From assembly GCF_021538895.1 (NCBI RefSeq), contig NZ_JADDRL010000070.1:1-52557 (forward strand): DNA of 52,557 bases, written 5' to 3'. The notes below the pieces were generated by a model, which ran no database searches, was not told the origin of the DNA, and was given only the letters and a program-made list of their open reading frames with translations. The stretch comes from Streptomyces olivochromogenes. Lineage in GTDB: Bacteria; Actinomycetota; Actinomycetes; Streptomycetales; Streptomycetaceae. The position numbers were made by a program, and so were the translations under genes. Shown in pieces: positions 7,894 to 16,154 of the stretch; the stretch's first letter is position 1; each line of letters starts with the position of its first letter.

Positions 7894-10800
7894 ATGAGCG
7901 GCGCGGAGGAGAGTTCGTACGACGGCATGGCGCCGGATCTGCTCGCCGCCGTGGCAAAGATCCTCGGGCGGGACGGGCGAGCGGCCGGTGCCGGTTTCCT
8001 GGTGGCCGAGGGCGTGGTGGTCACCTGTGCGCACGTCGTCCAGGCGGCAGGGGCTGGGCCCGGCCAGCGGATGCGGCTGGCGTTCCCCCATGTGGAGGGT
8101 GCCGACGGGCTGGAGGGGCTCGTCGTGGAGAGGCTGTGGTGCGCCCCGGAGAACGAGGACGTCGCGTTCATCCGGCTGAGCCGGACGACGGCGGGCATGC
8201 GGACGCTGCCGCTGGGCACGGCGGAGGGGTGCCGGGGTCATCAGGTGCGCTCGTTCGGGTTTCCCGCCCAGGCCCCGACGGAGGGGCACTACGGCTTCGG
8301 CGTGGCAGGTGAGCTGCTGCCGGCCTCCGCGGGCAGGGGTGCGCATTTGCAGCTGACGGCCGCCAACGATCTCACGACCGGGTTCAGCGGCGGGCCGGTG
8401 CTGGATGAGGTGACCGCTCTGGTTATCGGCATGCTGACCGAGATCACCGCACCCGACGCGTTCGAGCGCGGGCAGGGCGTCGCCTACGTCACGCCGACGC
8501 AGGCCCTGCGGCAGATCATGCCGGAGCTCACCGAGCGGGAGCTGTGTCCCTACCGGGGGTTGGAGCCGTTCACCGCGGAACACGCCCGGTGGTTCCAGAG
8601 CCGGACGGACGCGGTTCGGCAGATCGTGGCGAACCTGGCCCAGCAGCGGCGGTTGACGCTGCTGCTCGGGCCGTCCGGGTCGGGCAAGTCGTCCCTGATC
8701 CAGGCCGGTGTGCTGCGTGCATTGGCAGAGGGGGAGCTGCCCGGCAGTGACCAGTGGCTGCTCGTCCTCGCCAGGCCGAGGCAGGATCTGCTGGCGGAGA
8801 TCGAGCGCGCTGGCCTGGCCGGGGCGGTCAGTGAAGGGATCGCGGCGGCGGTCGACCGCAGGCTCGCGGCCGAGCCCCACTATCAGCGTGTCCTGCTGGT
8901 CGTCGACCAGTTCGAAGAGCTCTTCTCCCAGACCGCCAACGGCCAAGAGCACCACCGCACAGCCGTTGCAGACCAGATCGCCACAACAGCCGACTCACAC
9001 GCCGCCCTCAGCCTGATCCTGGTCATGCGCGACGACTTCTACCCCCACCTGGCTTCACAGGCGCCCCATTTGCTGGAAGCCGCAATGCCGGGGCTCCTAA
9101 ACGTGCCAGGCACCTTGAGCCAGCAGGACCTGCACGACATCATCGTCCTACCCGCCCAGGACGTTGGACTGCGGTTCCAGCCGGGGCTGCCGGCGCAGAT
9201 CATCGCGGACGTCCTGGCCACTACTCCTGAGGAAGCGACGGCCCGGAGGGCACCCGCGACCGTGCTGCCCCTACTGGAAATGACGCTCAGCCAGCTATGG
9301 CTCCGGCGGGAAGACGGCTACCTCACCCACGAGGCCTACCGGCGCATCGGAGCGGTCAGCGGAAGCCTGACCACCTGGTGCAACAGCGCCCTCAATGACC
9401 TTTCCCCCGAGCAACAGCTCATCGCCCGCCGGGTCCTGACGTCCCTGGTGCACCCCGCTGAACCCGGTCGAAACATTGCCGCCGTGCGTGCGCAGGTCCC
9501 ACTCTGCGAACTACGTGACCTGGCCGCTGACCCCGGTGACGGACCAGACAGCGGCCGAGCCATCGACGAGGTCATCGCCACTCTCACGGGCCACCGCATC
9601 ATCACCACTCAGACGCACCGCCCCTCTCAAGGTTGTGCCGACGCTCCTCCGGGGGACCCAGTGGCCGAACTCGTTCACGACGCCCTCATCCGTGACTGGG
9701 GCGCACTGCACGAGTGGGTCCGCCAGGACCATCGTTTCCAGGGCTGGCTGGACAACACCCGTGAACGGCGGGCCCGCTGGGCTGCGACATCCGATCCGGG
9801 CGACCTACTCGGCGGAACTGCACTCGCGGAGGGCTTGGAATGGTCACGGCAGCGTCGGCTGCCGGGCGACATGGCAACCTTTCTCATTGCCAGCAAGCAG
9901 CGCCAACAGGCTGCTATCCGGCGTAGTAGGCGCCTCAACACTGTCCTTGCTTCCCTGCTGGTAGTCGCGCTCGTCGCCGCAGGAGGCGCCCTGTGGCAAT
10001 GGCGGACGGCCGAAGCCGAACGACGAGCCGGCCTGTCCCGGCAGCTCGCCGCAGAATCAAACGCGCTCTTTGACAAAAACCCGGACCTGGCATCGCTGCT
10101 GGCTATCCACGCATACCGCACAAGTCATACTCCGGAAGCCGTTGCGAGTCTGCAAGACGCCGCAGCTCTTCCGACGCACCGGCGTCTGGTCGGTCACGTG
10201 CGTCAGGTGTATTCGGTGGCCTTCAGCCCTGACGGCCGCACGCTCGCCACTGGCAGCACTGACCACACAGCCCGGCTGTGGGACGTAGCCACCGGCAAAA
10301 CCCGCACCACACTCAAGGGCCATGGAGCTGTGTGGTCAGTGGCGTTCAGCCCGGACGGACGCACGCTGGCCACCGCCAGCGAAGACAGAACGGTGCGACT
10401 GTGGGATGTGGCCACCGGCAAACCCCGCACCGTCCTCACCGGCCACACCGACTGGGTGAGCTGGGTAACGTTCAGCCCCGACGGACACACCCTCGCCACC
10501 GCCAGCAAGGACCACACGGCCCGATTGTGGGACGTAGCCACCGGCAAAACCCGCACCGTCCTCACCGGCCACACAGATGCGGTCTGGGCCGTAAAGTTCA
10601 GCCCTGACGGACGCACCCTCGCCACCGGCAGCTCTGATCAGACAGCCCGGCTGTGGAACCTGGCCACCGGCAAGACCATCACACTCACGGGCCACACGGG
10701 GCAAGCCTTGGCGGTGGCGTTCAGCCCAGACGGCCACACCCTCGCCACCGCCAGCGACGACGAGACCGTCCGAATGTGGGACGTAGCCACCGGCAAAACC

Positions 10801-11928
10801 CGCACCACACTCACAGGCCACACGGGCGCCGTAGAAGCGGTGGTGTTCAGTCCGGACGGACGCAGCCTCGCCACCGCCAGCGACGACAGAACCGTGCGGC
10901 TGTGGGACCTGACCACAGTCAACTCTAGGACCCCAACCACCCTAGCTGGCCACACAGATCGGGTCGAGTCGGTGGCGTTCAGCCCGGACGGACGCACCCT
11001 CGCCACCGCCAGCGACGACAGAACCGCCCGATTGTGGGACATAGCCGCAGGCAAGACCCGCACCACACTCACAGGCCACACAGATGGGGTCTGGGCCGTA
11101 AGGTTCAGCCCAGACGGACGCACCCTCGCCACTGGCAGCGCCGACCGCACGGTGCGGCTGTGGGGCGTGGCCACCGGCAAGACCCGCGCCATCCTCAAAG
11201 GCCACACAGACGCAGTGACATCCTTGGCATTCAGCCCCGACGGGCACACCCTCGCCACGAGTGGCAATGACGAGACGGTACGGCTATGGGACGTCGCCAC
11301 CGGTCGCCTCCGCACCACCCTCGGTGTCAACCAAGAGGCGGGCTTCTCGGCGACCTCGGTGGCGTTCAGCCCCGACGGGCGCACCCTCGCCATCGGCATG
11401 ATCGACAACACTGTCCAACTGTGGGACGTGATCACAAGCAAGACCCGCACCACACTCACAGGCCACACAGACGCAGTGAACTCCGTGGCGTTCAGCCCCG
11501 ACGGACACACCCTCGCCACCGGCAGCACTGACCAGACGGCCCGGCTGTGGGACGTAGCCACCGGCAAAACCCGCACTACCCTCACAACCAATTCAGTGCA
11601 GTCGGTGGCGTTCAGCCCGGACGGAAACGCCGTGGCCACCGGAAGCTCCGACGGCACCGCACAACTATGGGACGTAGCCACAGGCAAGACCCTCACCACC
11701 TTCACCGGCCACACCGACTGGGTCCTGTCGGTCGCGTTCAGCCCCAACGGACGCATCCTCGCCACCGGAAGTTCCGACAAGACCGTACGGCTATGGGACT
11801 CGGCCCTGCCCAAGCCCGACGCAGCAATCCGCACCATCTGTCGAAACGTGAACCGGAATCTCACTTCGGACGAACGGGCCGCTTTCCTGCCAGACCAATC
11901 CGTAGGTCCCGCATGCCACGCAACCTGA
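7894..11928 (+). CDS. Trypsin-like peptidase / STAND (nSTAND1) NTPase / TM / 13 WD40 repeats
   Basis: 1344 residues. Residues ~25-205 form a trypsin-like domain with His47 (TCAHVV), Asp89 (EDVAFIRL) and Ser165 (GFSGGPV). Then CPYRGLEPFTAEHARWF introduces a STAND NTPase with Walker A GPSGSGKSS (259-267, Lys265) and Walker B VLLVVDQFEE (Asp338). A hydrophobic segment at ~680-702 (VLASLLVVALVAAGGALWQW) could cross or touch the membrane. From ~760 to 1310 there are 13 WD40 repeats. The tail ICRNVNRNLTSDERAAFLP is typical of the family. In STAND proteins, ligand binding by the repeats opens the NTPase and releases the effector, here presumably the peptidase. It forms an operon with Trypco1. Confidence 0.92.
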   Translation: MSGAEESSYDGMAPDLLAAVAKILGRDGRAAGAGFLVAEGVVVTCAHVVQAAGAGPGQRMRLAFPHVEGADGLEGLVVERLWCAPENEDVAFIRLSRTTAGMRTLPLGTAEGCRGHQVRSFGFPAQAPTEGHYGFGVAGELLPASAGRGAHLQLTAANDLTTGFSGGPVLDEVTALVIGMLTEITAPDAFERGQGVAYVTPTQALRQIMPELTERELCPYRGLEPFTAEHARWFQSRTDAVRQIVANLAQQRRLTLLLGPSGSGKSSLIQAGVLRALAEGELPGSDQWLLVLARPRQDLLAEIERAGLAGAVSEGIAAAVDRRLAAEPHYQRVLLVVDQFEELFSQTANGQEHHRTAVADQIATTADSHAALSLILVMRDDFYPHLASQAPHLLEAAMPGLLNVPGTLSQQDLHDIIVLPAQDVGLRFQPGLPAQIIADVLATTPEEATARRAPATVLPLLEMTLSQLWLRREDGYLTHEAYRRIGAVSGSLTTWCNSALNDLSPEQQLIARRVLTSLVHPAEPGRNIAAVRAQVPLCELRDLAADPGDGPDSGRAIDEVIATLTGHRIITTQTHRPSQGCADAPPGDPVAELVHDALIRDWGALHEWVRQDHRFQGWLDNTRERRARWAATSDPGDLLGGTALAEGLEWSRQRRLPGDMATFLIASKQRQQAAIRRSRRLNTVLASLLVVALVAAGGALWQWRTAEAERRAGLSRQLAAESNALFDKNPDLASLLAIHAYRTSHTPEAVASLQDAAALPTHRRLVGHVRQVYSVAFSPDGRTLATGSTDHTARLWDVATGKTRTTLKGHGAVWSVAFSPDGRTLATASEDRTVRLWDVATGKPRTVLTGHTDWVSWVTFSPDGHTLATASKDHTARLWDVATGKTRTVLTGHTDAVWAVKFSPDGRTLATGSSDQTARLWNLATGKTITLTGHTGQALAVAFSPDGHTLATASDDETVRMWDVATGKTRTTLTGHTGAVEAVVFSPDGRSLATASDDRTVRLWDLTTVNSRTPTTLAGHTDRVESVAFSPDGRTLATASDDRTARLWDIAAGKTRTTLTGHTDGVWAVRFSPDGRTLATGSADRTVRLWGVATGKTRAILKGHTDAVTSLAFSPDGHTLATSGNDETVRLWDVATGRLRTTLGVNQEAGFSATSVAFSPDGRTLAIGMIDNTVQLWDVITSKTRTTLTGHTDAVNSVAFSPDGHTLATGSTDQTARLWDVATGKTRTTLTTNSVQSVAFSPDGNAVATGSSDGTAQLWDVATGKTLTTFTGHTDWVLSVAFSPNGRILATGSSDKTVRLWDSALPKPDAAIRTICRNVNRNLTSDERAAFLPDQSVGPACHAT
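10186..11810 (+). repeat. Thirteen tandem WD40 repeats, ~120-126 bp each
   Basis: The blocks repeat GHTxxVxxVAFSPDGRTLATGS then DxTxRLWDVATGKT with few changes, and the DNA is also strongly repetitive (recurring GTGGCGTTCAGCCC and GTAGCCACCGGCAA). Repeats 9-10 contain the only clearly irregular spacer (GVNQEAGFSATS). Thirteen recognisable blades suggest two propellers, with one degenerate blade. Confidence 0.9.
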
Positions 11929-12604
11929 CCTGAATGCCGCCCTCGCCCTGCCGACCCGGTCGACGGGGCCTGTCAAATGAACGGATCTGGCGCAATGCCA
12001 GTGGTCGCTGAGCGTGATCTCATCCGAGGAGGATGCGGTGTCGCAGCGACAGGTCGTCGAACTCGGCCGCCTATCGGTGCCGCCTGGCCGAGTGCGGTAA
12101 TCGCGACCGACCAGGCCGGGGCCGTCGAGCGGTACAACCCGCCGCACCTCGGGACACCGCTCCACACTCGATCGTCGCCGCCGGACGGGTGGAGACGCCA
12201 AACGCCTGTGGAGTGCCGGTAAGACGGGCACACGTGCCCGCACAGCGCGTTGAAGCAGGAAGCCACCGGAAGGGCCAGACGATCGGGGCCGGAATCCCTG
12301 GACTTCAGGCCAGGGAGCACGTCAAGATCCGAGCCTCACGTCAGAACACGCGGCGACCGCTGTGCGGTGAGGTCGCCGGGAAGTGGTCGGCTTGCTGTCG
12401 CAGGAGTCGTCCGCCTGAGTCCAGCCCGTCCACGGGGTGTGGTCGGCGTGGTCGGTGGTGGTGAGGGTGAACGGGCCGCTGACAGTGGATGCGTTCACGG
12501 TGTCACCGGAGGCGGTGTAGATGCCGATTCGCCGAGCGTCGTCCGACCGGACTGGTACGTTTGCACGAATCGGTGCTATCGACGGCTGGAGCCTGGGGGA
12601 ACGT
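11929..12604. other. Gap between STAND protein and serpin
   Basis: No gene that I can defend. On the minus strand, 12370-12525 has a protein-like stretch (GIYTASGDTVNASTVSG, WTGWTQADDSC) that may be a relic of an exported protein, but it has no start or domain. The rest looks like degraded DNA. Confidence 0.4.
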
Positions 12605-13762
12605 GTGACAAAAACCGGGCTGCCGCAGCACGTTCCGGCAATCCGCGAGCTGGCCGAGCGCTGGCAGACTCAGGTTGCCGGTGACCCGGTGGTGGGGGCC
12701 GGGGACGGGGATTTCGTGTGCTCACCGGCAGGGTTGTGGCTCGCCCTGTCAGCTGCTGCGGCGGGCGCCCGTGCGGGGACGGCCAAGGAGCTGCGGTCGT
12801 TGCTGGGGATGGCCGGGCCGGACGCCGGCGCGACGGCCACCTCCGTGACAAGTGAGCTGGCGGGGACAGGCGGCCTGACGGTCGCCACCGGGATGTGGGC
12901 TCGGACTCCCCTGTACCGGGACTACCGCGAATCGCTGCCTCACATCAGCTTCGGGCACCTGGACCCGAACAGCCTGGATGCCCTGGCGGCTGTGGACGCC
13001 TGGGTACGCAAGGCGACGCGCGGGCTGATCGGCACGCTGCCGCTCGCGGTGAACCAGGAAGTACTGCTCGTCCTGGTCAACGCGCTTTCCCTGAAGGCGG
13101 ACTGGGTGTCCCCCTTCCGGCCGCAGGACACAACGGACCTGCCCTTCACCGACGGGCGCGGGATTGAGCACCAGGTGCCGACCATGTTCCAGACGCTGCC
13201 CCGGGCGACCCACGCGTGGACAGCTCCCGCAAGGTCCGGGAGCCCGGTGGATGTGGTGGCGCTGCGCTGTCAGGCGAGGCAGGGCCAGGAGCCCGTGCAG
13301 GTGCGCTTCGTTCTCGGTGAGCCCGGCCTGCCCGCTGCCGACGTATTGCCCGCCGCTTGGGCGCCGCACGAGCTGCGGCGGCCCGTGGAGGCGGACGCGG
13401 TCACTCTCGCACTCCCACGGCTGCGCCTGCGTACGGGACTTGATGTGACACGACACCTTGCGGAGCTCGGGGTGAGGCAGGCCGTCTCGGAACTCGCGGA
13501 CTTCTCCGGCATGTCGCCCGAATCTCTGATGATCAGCCAGATAGCGCAGGAGTGCTTGCTGAAGGTGAACGAGCGGGGGTTGGAAGCGGCAGCGGCGACG
13601 GGCTACAGCCACGTGCTCAGCGTCTCCGACCGTCCTCCCGTGATCCGGCACATCGCCTTTGACCGACCGTTCGGCGTCGTGGTCTTCGACGGCGGCGGGA
13701 TACCCCTGTTCACCGCATGGCAATCGACCGCGCCCAGGGGCGCCGATCGGGGAGGCGCGTGA
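12605..13762 (+). CDS. Serpin (serine peptidase inhibitor)
   Basis: 385 residues from GTG 12605 (behind GGGGGAAC). Serpin landmarks: FVCSPAGLWLALSAAAAGAR near the N-terminus (helix B region), VLVNALSLKADWVSPF (strand 3A/helix F region), the proximal hinge NERGLEAAAATG (residues 322-333) and the C-terminal HIAFDRPFGVVVFDGGGIPL. The Ala-rich hinge is of the inhibitory type, able to insert into sheet A. The scissile bond is uncertain: alignment to alpha-1-antitrypsin puts it in the GYSHVLSVSDRPP loop. The loop's only Arg would suit a trypsin-like target. No signal peptide, so it should act inside the cell, where the neighbouring trypsin-STAND protein is. Confidence 0.9.
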   Translation: MTKTGLPQHVPAIRELAERWQTQVAGDPVVGAGDGDFVCSPAGLWLALSAAAAGARAGTAKELRSLLGMAGPDAGATATSVTSELAGTGGLTVATGMWARTPLYRDYRESLPHISFGHLDPNSLDALAAVDAWVRKATRGLIGTLPLAVNQEVLLVLVNALSLKADWVSPFRPQDTTDLPFTDGRGIEHQVPTMFQTLPRATHAWTAPARSGSPVDVVALRCQARQGQEPVQVRFVLGEPGLPAADVLPAAWAPHELRRPVEADAVTLALPRLRLRTGLDVTRHLAELGVRQAVSELADFSGMSPESLMISQIAQECLLKVNERGLEAAAATGYSHVLSVSDRPPVIRHIAFDRPFGVVVFDGGGIPLFTAWQSTAPRGADRGGA

Positions 13763-14409
13763 TGCTGGTTCTGGAACTGCTGGGCCTGCTCGGCATGCCG
13801 GTGGTCTCCTATTTCGCTGTGACGCAGCAGTGGCGGGGGCGGGTCCTGTTGCCCGTGCTGTTCGTCCTCCTGGGTGTCCTGCTCTACGCCGGCGGCGACA
13901 TGCACGGCTGGCGACTGGTGTGGTACGTGGCCGACTGGCTCCTGGTCCTGTCGATTCTGCAGGCTGCGCACAGCCCCGCGCTCGCCCCGTATTACGAGGC
14001 CAAGCTCTGGGACCGGATACCACGCGTCGAAGCCGACCCAAACGGGATCGGGCAGGACCTGCTCGGGTGGCTGCGCGATCCCCGCCTGAGCCATCCGGGG
14101 ATGACCCTGAAGCTCGATCTGAGCGGTGACCTGCTGGTCGCGGTGAAACTGAACGGCCGATGGGGTCGGCGCCGCTACGCAGCGCTGCAGGCATGCCCGC
14201 ACTGCGCGCTGGAATCGTTGGTCAGCGGACTGGTCTCAGAGGAGCCAGTCAAGTTGTTCGAGGAGTACCGCACCGGGATCTCCAAGGGCGAAGGCTGTGC
14301 CATGGACATCTACTACAGCCCCTCCCCGAGCGGCGTCCACATGCAAGTCCTCGACGCCAACCGCCCGCCGCCGCCCGCTGGAACAGGATGCACGGTCCAC
14401 GCACGGTGA
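13762..14409 (+). CDS. Membrane protein of unknown function, coupled to the serpin
   Basis: 215 residues. The ATG shares one base with the serpin stop (TGATG), so translation is coupled. The first ~75 residues hold two or three hydrophobic segments (LVLELLGLLGMPVVSYFA, LLPVLFVLLGVLLYAGG, VWYVADWLLVLSILQA). The rest is soluble, with LGWLRDPRLSHPGMTLKLDL and YAALQACPHCALESLVSGL, a CxxC pair, and ends in a Pro-rich segment. No known domain is recognised. The coupling suggests a joint role with the serpin, for example holding or reporting its state at the membrane, but that is inference only. Confidence 0.75.
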   Translation: MLVLELLGLLGMPVVSYFAVTQQWRGRVLLPVLFVLLGVLLYAGGDMHGWRLVWYVADWLLVLSILQAAHSPALAPYYEAKLWDRIPRVEADPNGIGQDLLGWLRDPRLSHPGMTLKLDLSGDLLVAVKLNGRWGRRRYAALQACPHCALESLVSGLVSEEPVKLFEEYRTGISKGEGCAMDIYYSPSPSGVHMQVLDANRPPPPAGTGCTVHAR

Positions 14410-14536
14410 GACCGATCCGCAACACAGCAGGCTTCCGCGGCGTTGAGAGAGGCGTTCGAAATCTCAATCTACCGGCAGGGGAACCTCGTCGGTTCCCTAT
14501 CCGGCTGCACTCAGGGGGCCCAGACCGGCCAAGCAC

Positions 14537-15586
14537 TTGCCTACCTCGTCTCCTCGCTCCTGTTCGGGATGGCCTGGCAGGCATGGGGTCCAGGGACCGC
14601 CAGCAGGGTGGCGGCCGCAGGCGTCGTCGCGGCGATCACCGCTACCGCCCGCCCTCTCCATCGGCTACATCCGGCTGGCCGCCGACCGGGCGGCAACGGC
14701 CGACGCCCTAGCTGATCGGGGCACCACCACCGCGGGCCGCGCGATGCTTGCTCCCGGTCGACGCCTGCTGGTGGTCAACGACCGCCATCTCGTCACCGTC
14801 TCCCGTGATGACCCGAAGGGCCCGCGGAAGACCGCCCCGCTGGAGTGCGTCCGCGTCTACGCCACGGCAGGCACCGGCGTCTGCATCCATCCCGACTCCC
14901 CGTGGTCCTACCACCTCCTTGTCCTCGACCAGAACCTCCGTCAGAAGCGTGCGTTCTCGGTCCCCGGTCTACCCAACCGGGCACGGGTGTCCGCCAGTGG
15001 CCGCATGGTGGCATGGACGACCTTCATCGGCGGCGACTCCTACAACACCAGCGGCTTCTCCACCCGCGCCGGCATCCTCGACACGCGCACCGGCGCCCTC
15101 GTCAGCACACTGGAGATGTTCGCGGTGACCAGACAGGGCCGGCCCTACCAGGCCGCCGACCTCAACTTCTGGGGCGTCACCTTCGCCGCCGACGACAACC
15201 GGTTCTACGCGACCATGTCCACGGCCGGCCGCCGATACCTCGTCAAGGGCGACTTCGCCGCCAGAACAGTCCGCACGTTCAAGGAGAACGTGGAATGCCC
15301 GTCGTTGTCACCGGACTGCACCCGCATCGCGATCAAGGAGGCCATCGGCGCCGATCCCACCCGCGGCTGGCGCCTGTCCGTGCTCGAACTGGGCTCCATG
15401 CGGCTGACGCCGCTGGCAGAGACCCGCAGCATCGACGACCAGGCTGCCTGGATCGACAACGCCACGCTCGCCTACACGGTGCGAGACAGCAGCGGCGACC
15501 CTGATGTCTGGTCCGTGCCCGCTGACGGGTCCGGCGCACCTCGCCTACTGGTCCCCAAATCCGAGTCCCCGGCCGCATTGGGCTGA
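14537..15586 (+). CDS. TolB-like (PD40) beta-propeller protein, N-terminus probably frameshifted
   Basis: The clear part starts around ALSIGYIRLAADRAATADAL and continues with GRRLLVVNDRHLVTVSRDDP, RARVSASGRMVAWTTFIGGD, CPSLSPDCTRIAIKEA and DVWSVPADGSGAPRLLVP. These are the repeated strand motifs of WD40-like/TolB propellers. A fitting hydrophobic signal-anchor (RVAAAGVVAAITATA) lies in another frame just upstream (near 14605-14650), so an indel near 14648 may have separated the leader from the body. The TTG at 14537 is only the longest open start; ATG 14744 is an internal option. If the shift is real, the protein is no longer exported. It follows the membrane gene on the same strand. Confidence 0.65.
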   Translation: MPTSSPRSCSGWPGRHGVQGPPAGWRPQASSRRSPLPPALSIGYIRLAADRAATADALADRGTTTAGRAMLAPGRRLLVVNDRHLVTVSRDDPKGPRKTAPLECVRVYATAGTGVCIHPDSPWSYHLLVLDQNLRQKRAFSVPGLPNRARVSASGRMVAWTTFIGGDSYNTSGFSTRAGILDTRTGALVSTLEMFAVTRQGRPYQAADLNFWGVTFAADDNRFYATMSTAGRRYLVKGDFAARTVRTFKENVECPSLSPDCTRIAIKEAIGADPTRGWRLSVLELGSMRLTPLAETRSIDDQAAWIDNATLAYTVRDSSGDPDVWSVPADGSGAPRLLVPKSESPAALG

Positions 15587-15592
15587 GAAGCC

Positions 15593-15860
15593 ATCCACAT
15601 TCGTCTTCCCAGCGGATCCGCAGGCGGCGGAAGCTGTGCGGCACGGCGATCGTGCACTCGACCACAGAGCGGAAGATGCCCAGACCGCTGCCGTTTTCCT
15701 GTCCTCGTTCGGCGATGACAGGGCGGATCCCGCGGGCCCATCGCAGGCGGCGGTACGTGTCGTGGTCGTAGCCGTGGTCGGCGAGGAGCGCGCCGAGGCG
15801 GTGTCCGGGCCGGCCCACGACCCCGACCAGCGCACAGACTGAAAGAAGACCTCGCCGAGA
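15593..15860 (-). pseudogene. IS5-family transposase, C-terminal remnant
   Basis: The minus strand reads GRPGHRLGALLADHGYDHDT, RRLRWARGIRPVIAERGQEN, GSGLGIFRSVVECTIAVPHS and FRRLRIRWED. This is the DDE-domain tail of Streptomyces IS5-type transposases. The aspartate in ADHGYDHD and the glutamate in SVVECTI are the second and third catalytic acids. The first acid and the N-terminus are missing. The sequence WLHGFRRLRIRW, usual for the family, has become VPHSFRRLRIRW. It overlaps the tail of the propeller gene's 3' flank and is an inactive relic. Confidence 0.75.
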
Positions 15861-16140
15861 TGCCGCCCGGCTGCCCGGGGCAGCGCCCCAGACGACCGTC
15901 GGTCAGGGCCGGCCCAACCGGCGGGGCATCGTACACAGGACGTCGGCTGGCGCTGCCGTCCGACGGCACCGAGGAGGACATCGACGACGGGACCGGCCAT
16001 GTGCACCTGGTCGTCGGAATGCATCGTCTCGACGGCAAGAGCGCCTTGGCGCTGGCCCGCGCCCTCCGCGCGGTCGCACGAACGGGAGACTGGCCGTCCA
16101 TTTGACGACCGTGTACCCGGGGAACGGGGGATCCTGGGCC
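15861..16140. other. Gap with a possible short coding relic
   Basis: A plus-strand stretch ending at 16105 reads HLVVGMHRLDGKSALALARA, then LRAVARTGDWPSI and a stop. The composition is protein-like, but there is no credible start and no family that I recognise. Confidence 0.3.
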
Positions 16141-16154
16141 TATACTCCCCTGCG
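16141..16154 (+). promoter_or_regulatory. -10 box TATACT giving a probably leaderless mRNA
   Basis: TATACT at 16141-16146 lies 7 bases before the GTG at 16154, where transcription would be expected to start. No ribosome site precedes the GTG, so a leaderless transcript is the simplest reading. Confidence 0.45.

Noticed and set aside
10186..11810. Regular DNA repeats that look like a CRISPR array
   Set aside because: Units of about 126 bp are in frame and encode WD40 blades; there are no spacers and no cas genes.
10638..11864. 408-codon minus-strand frame with repeated residues
   Set aside because: It is the mirror image of the WD40 repeats, so its periodicity is secondary.
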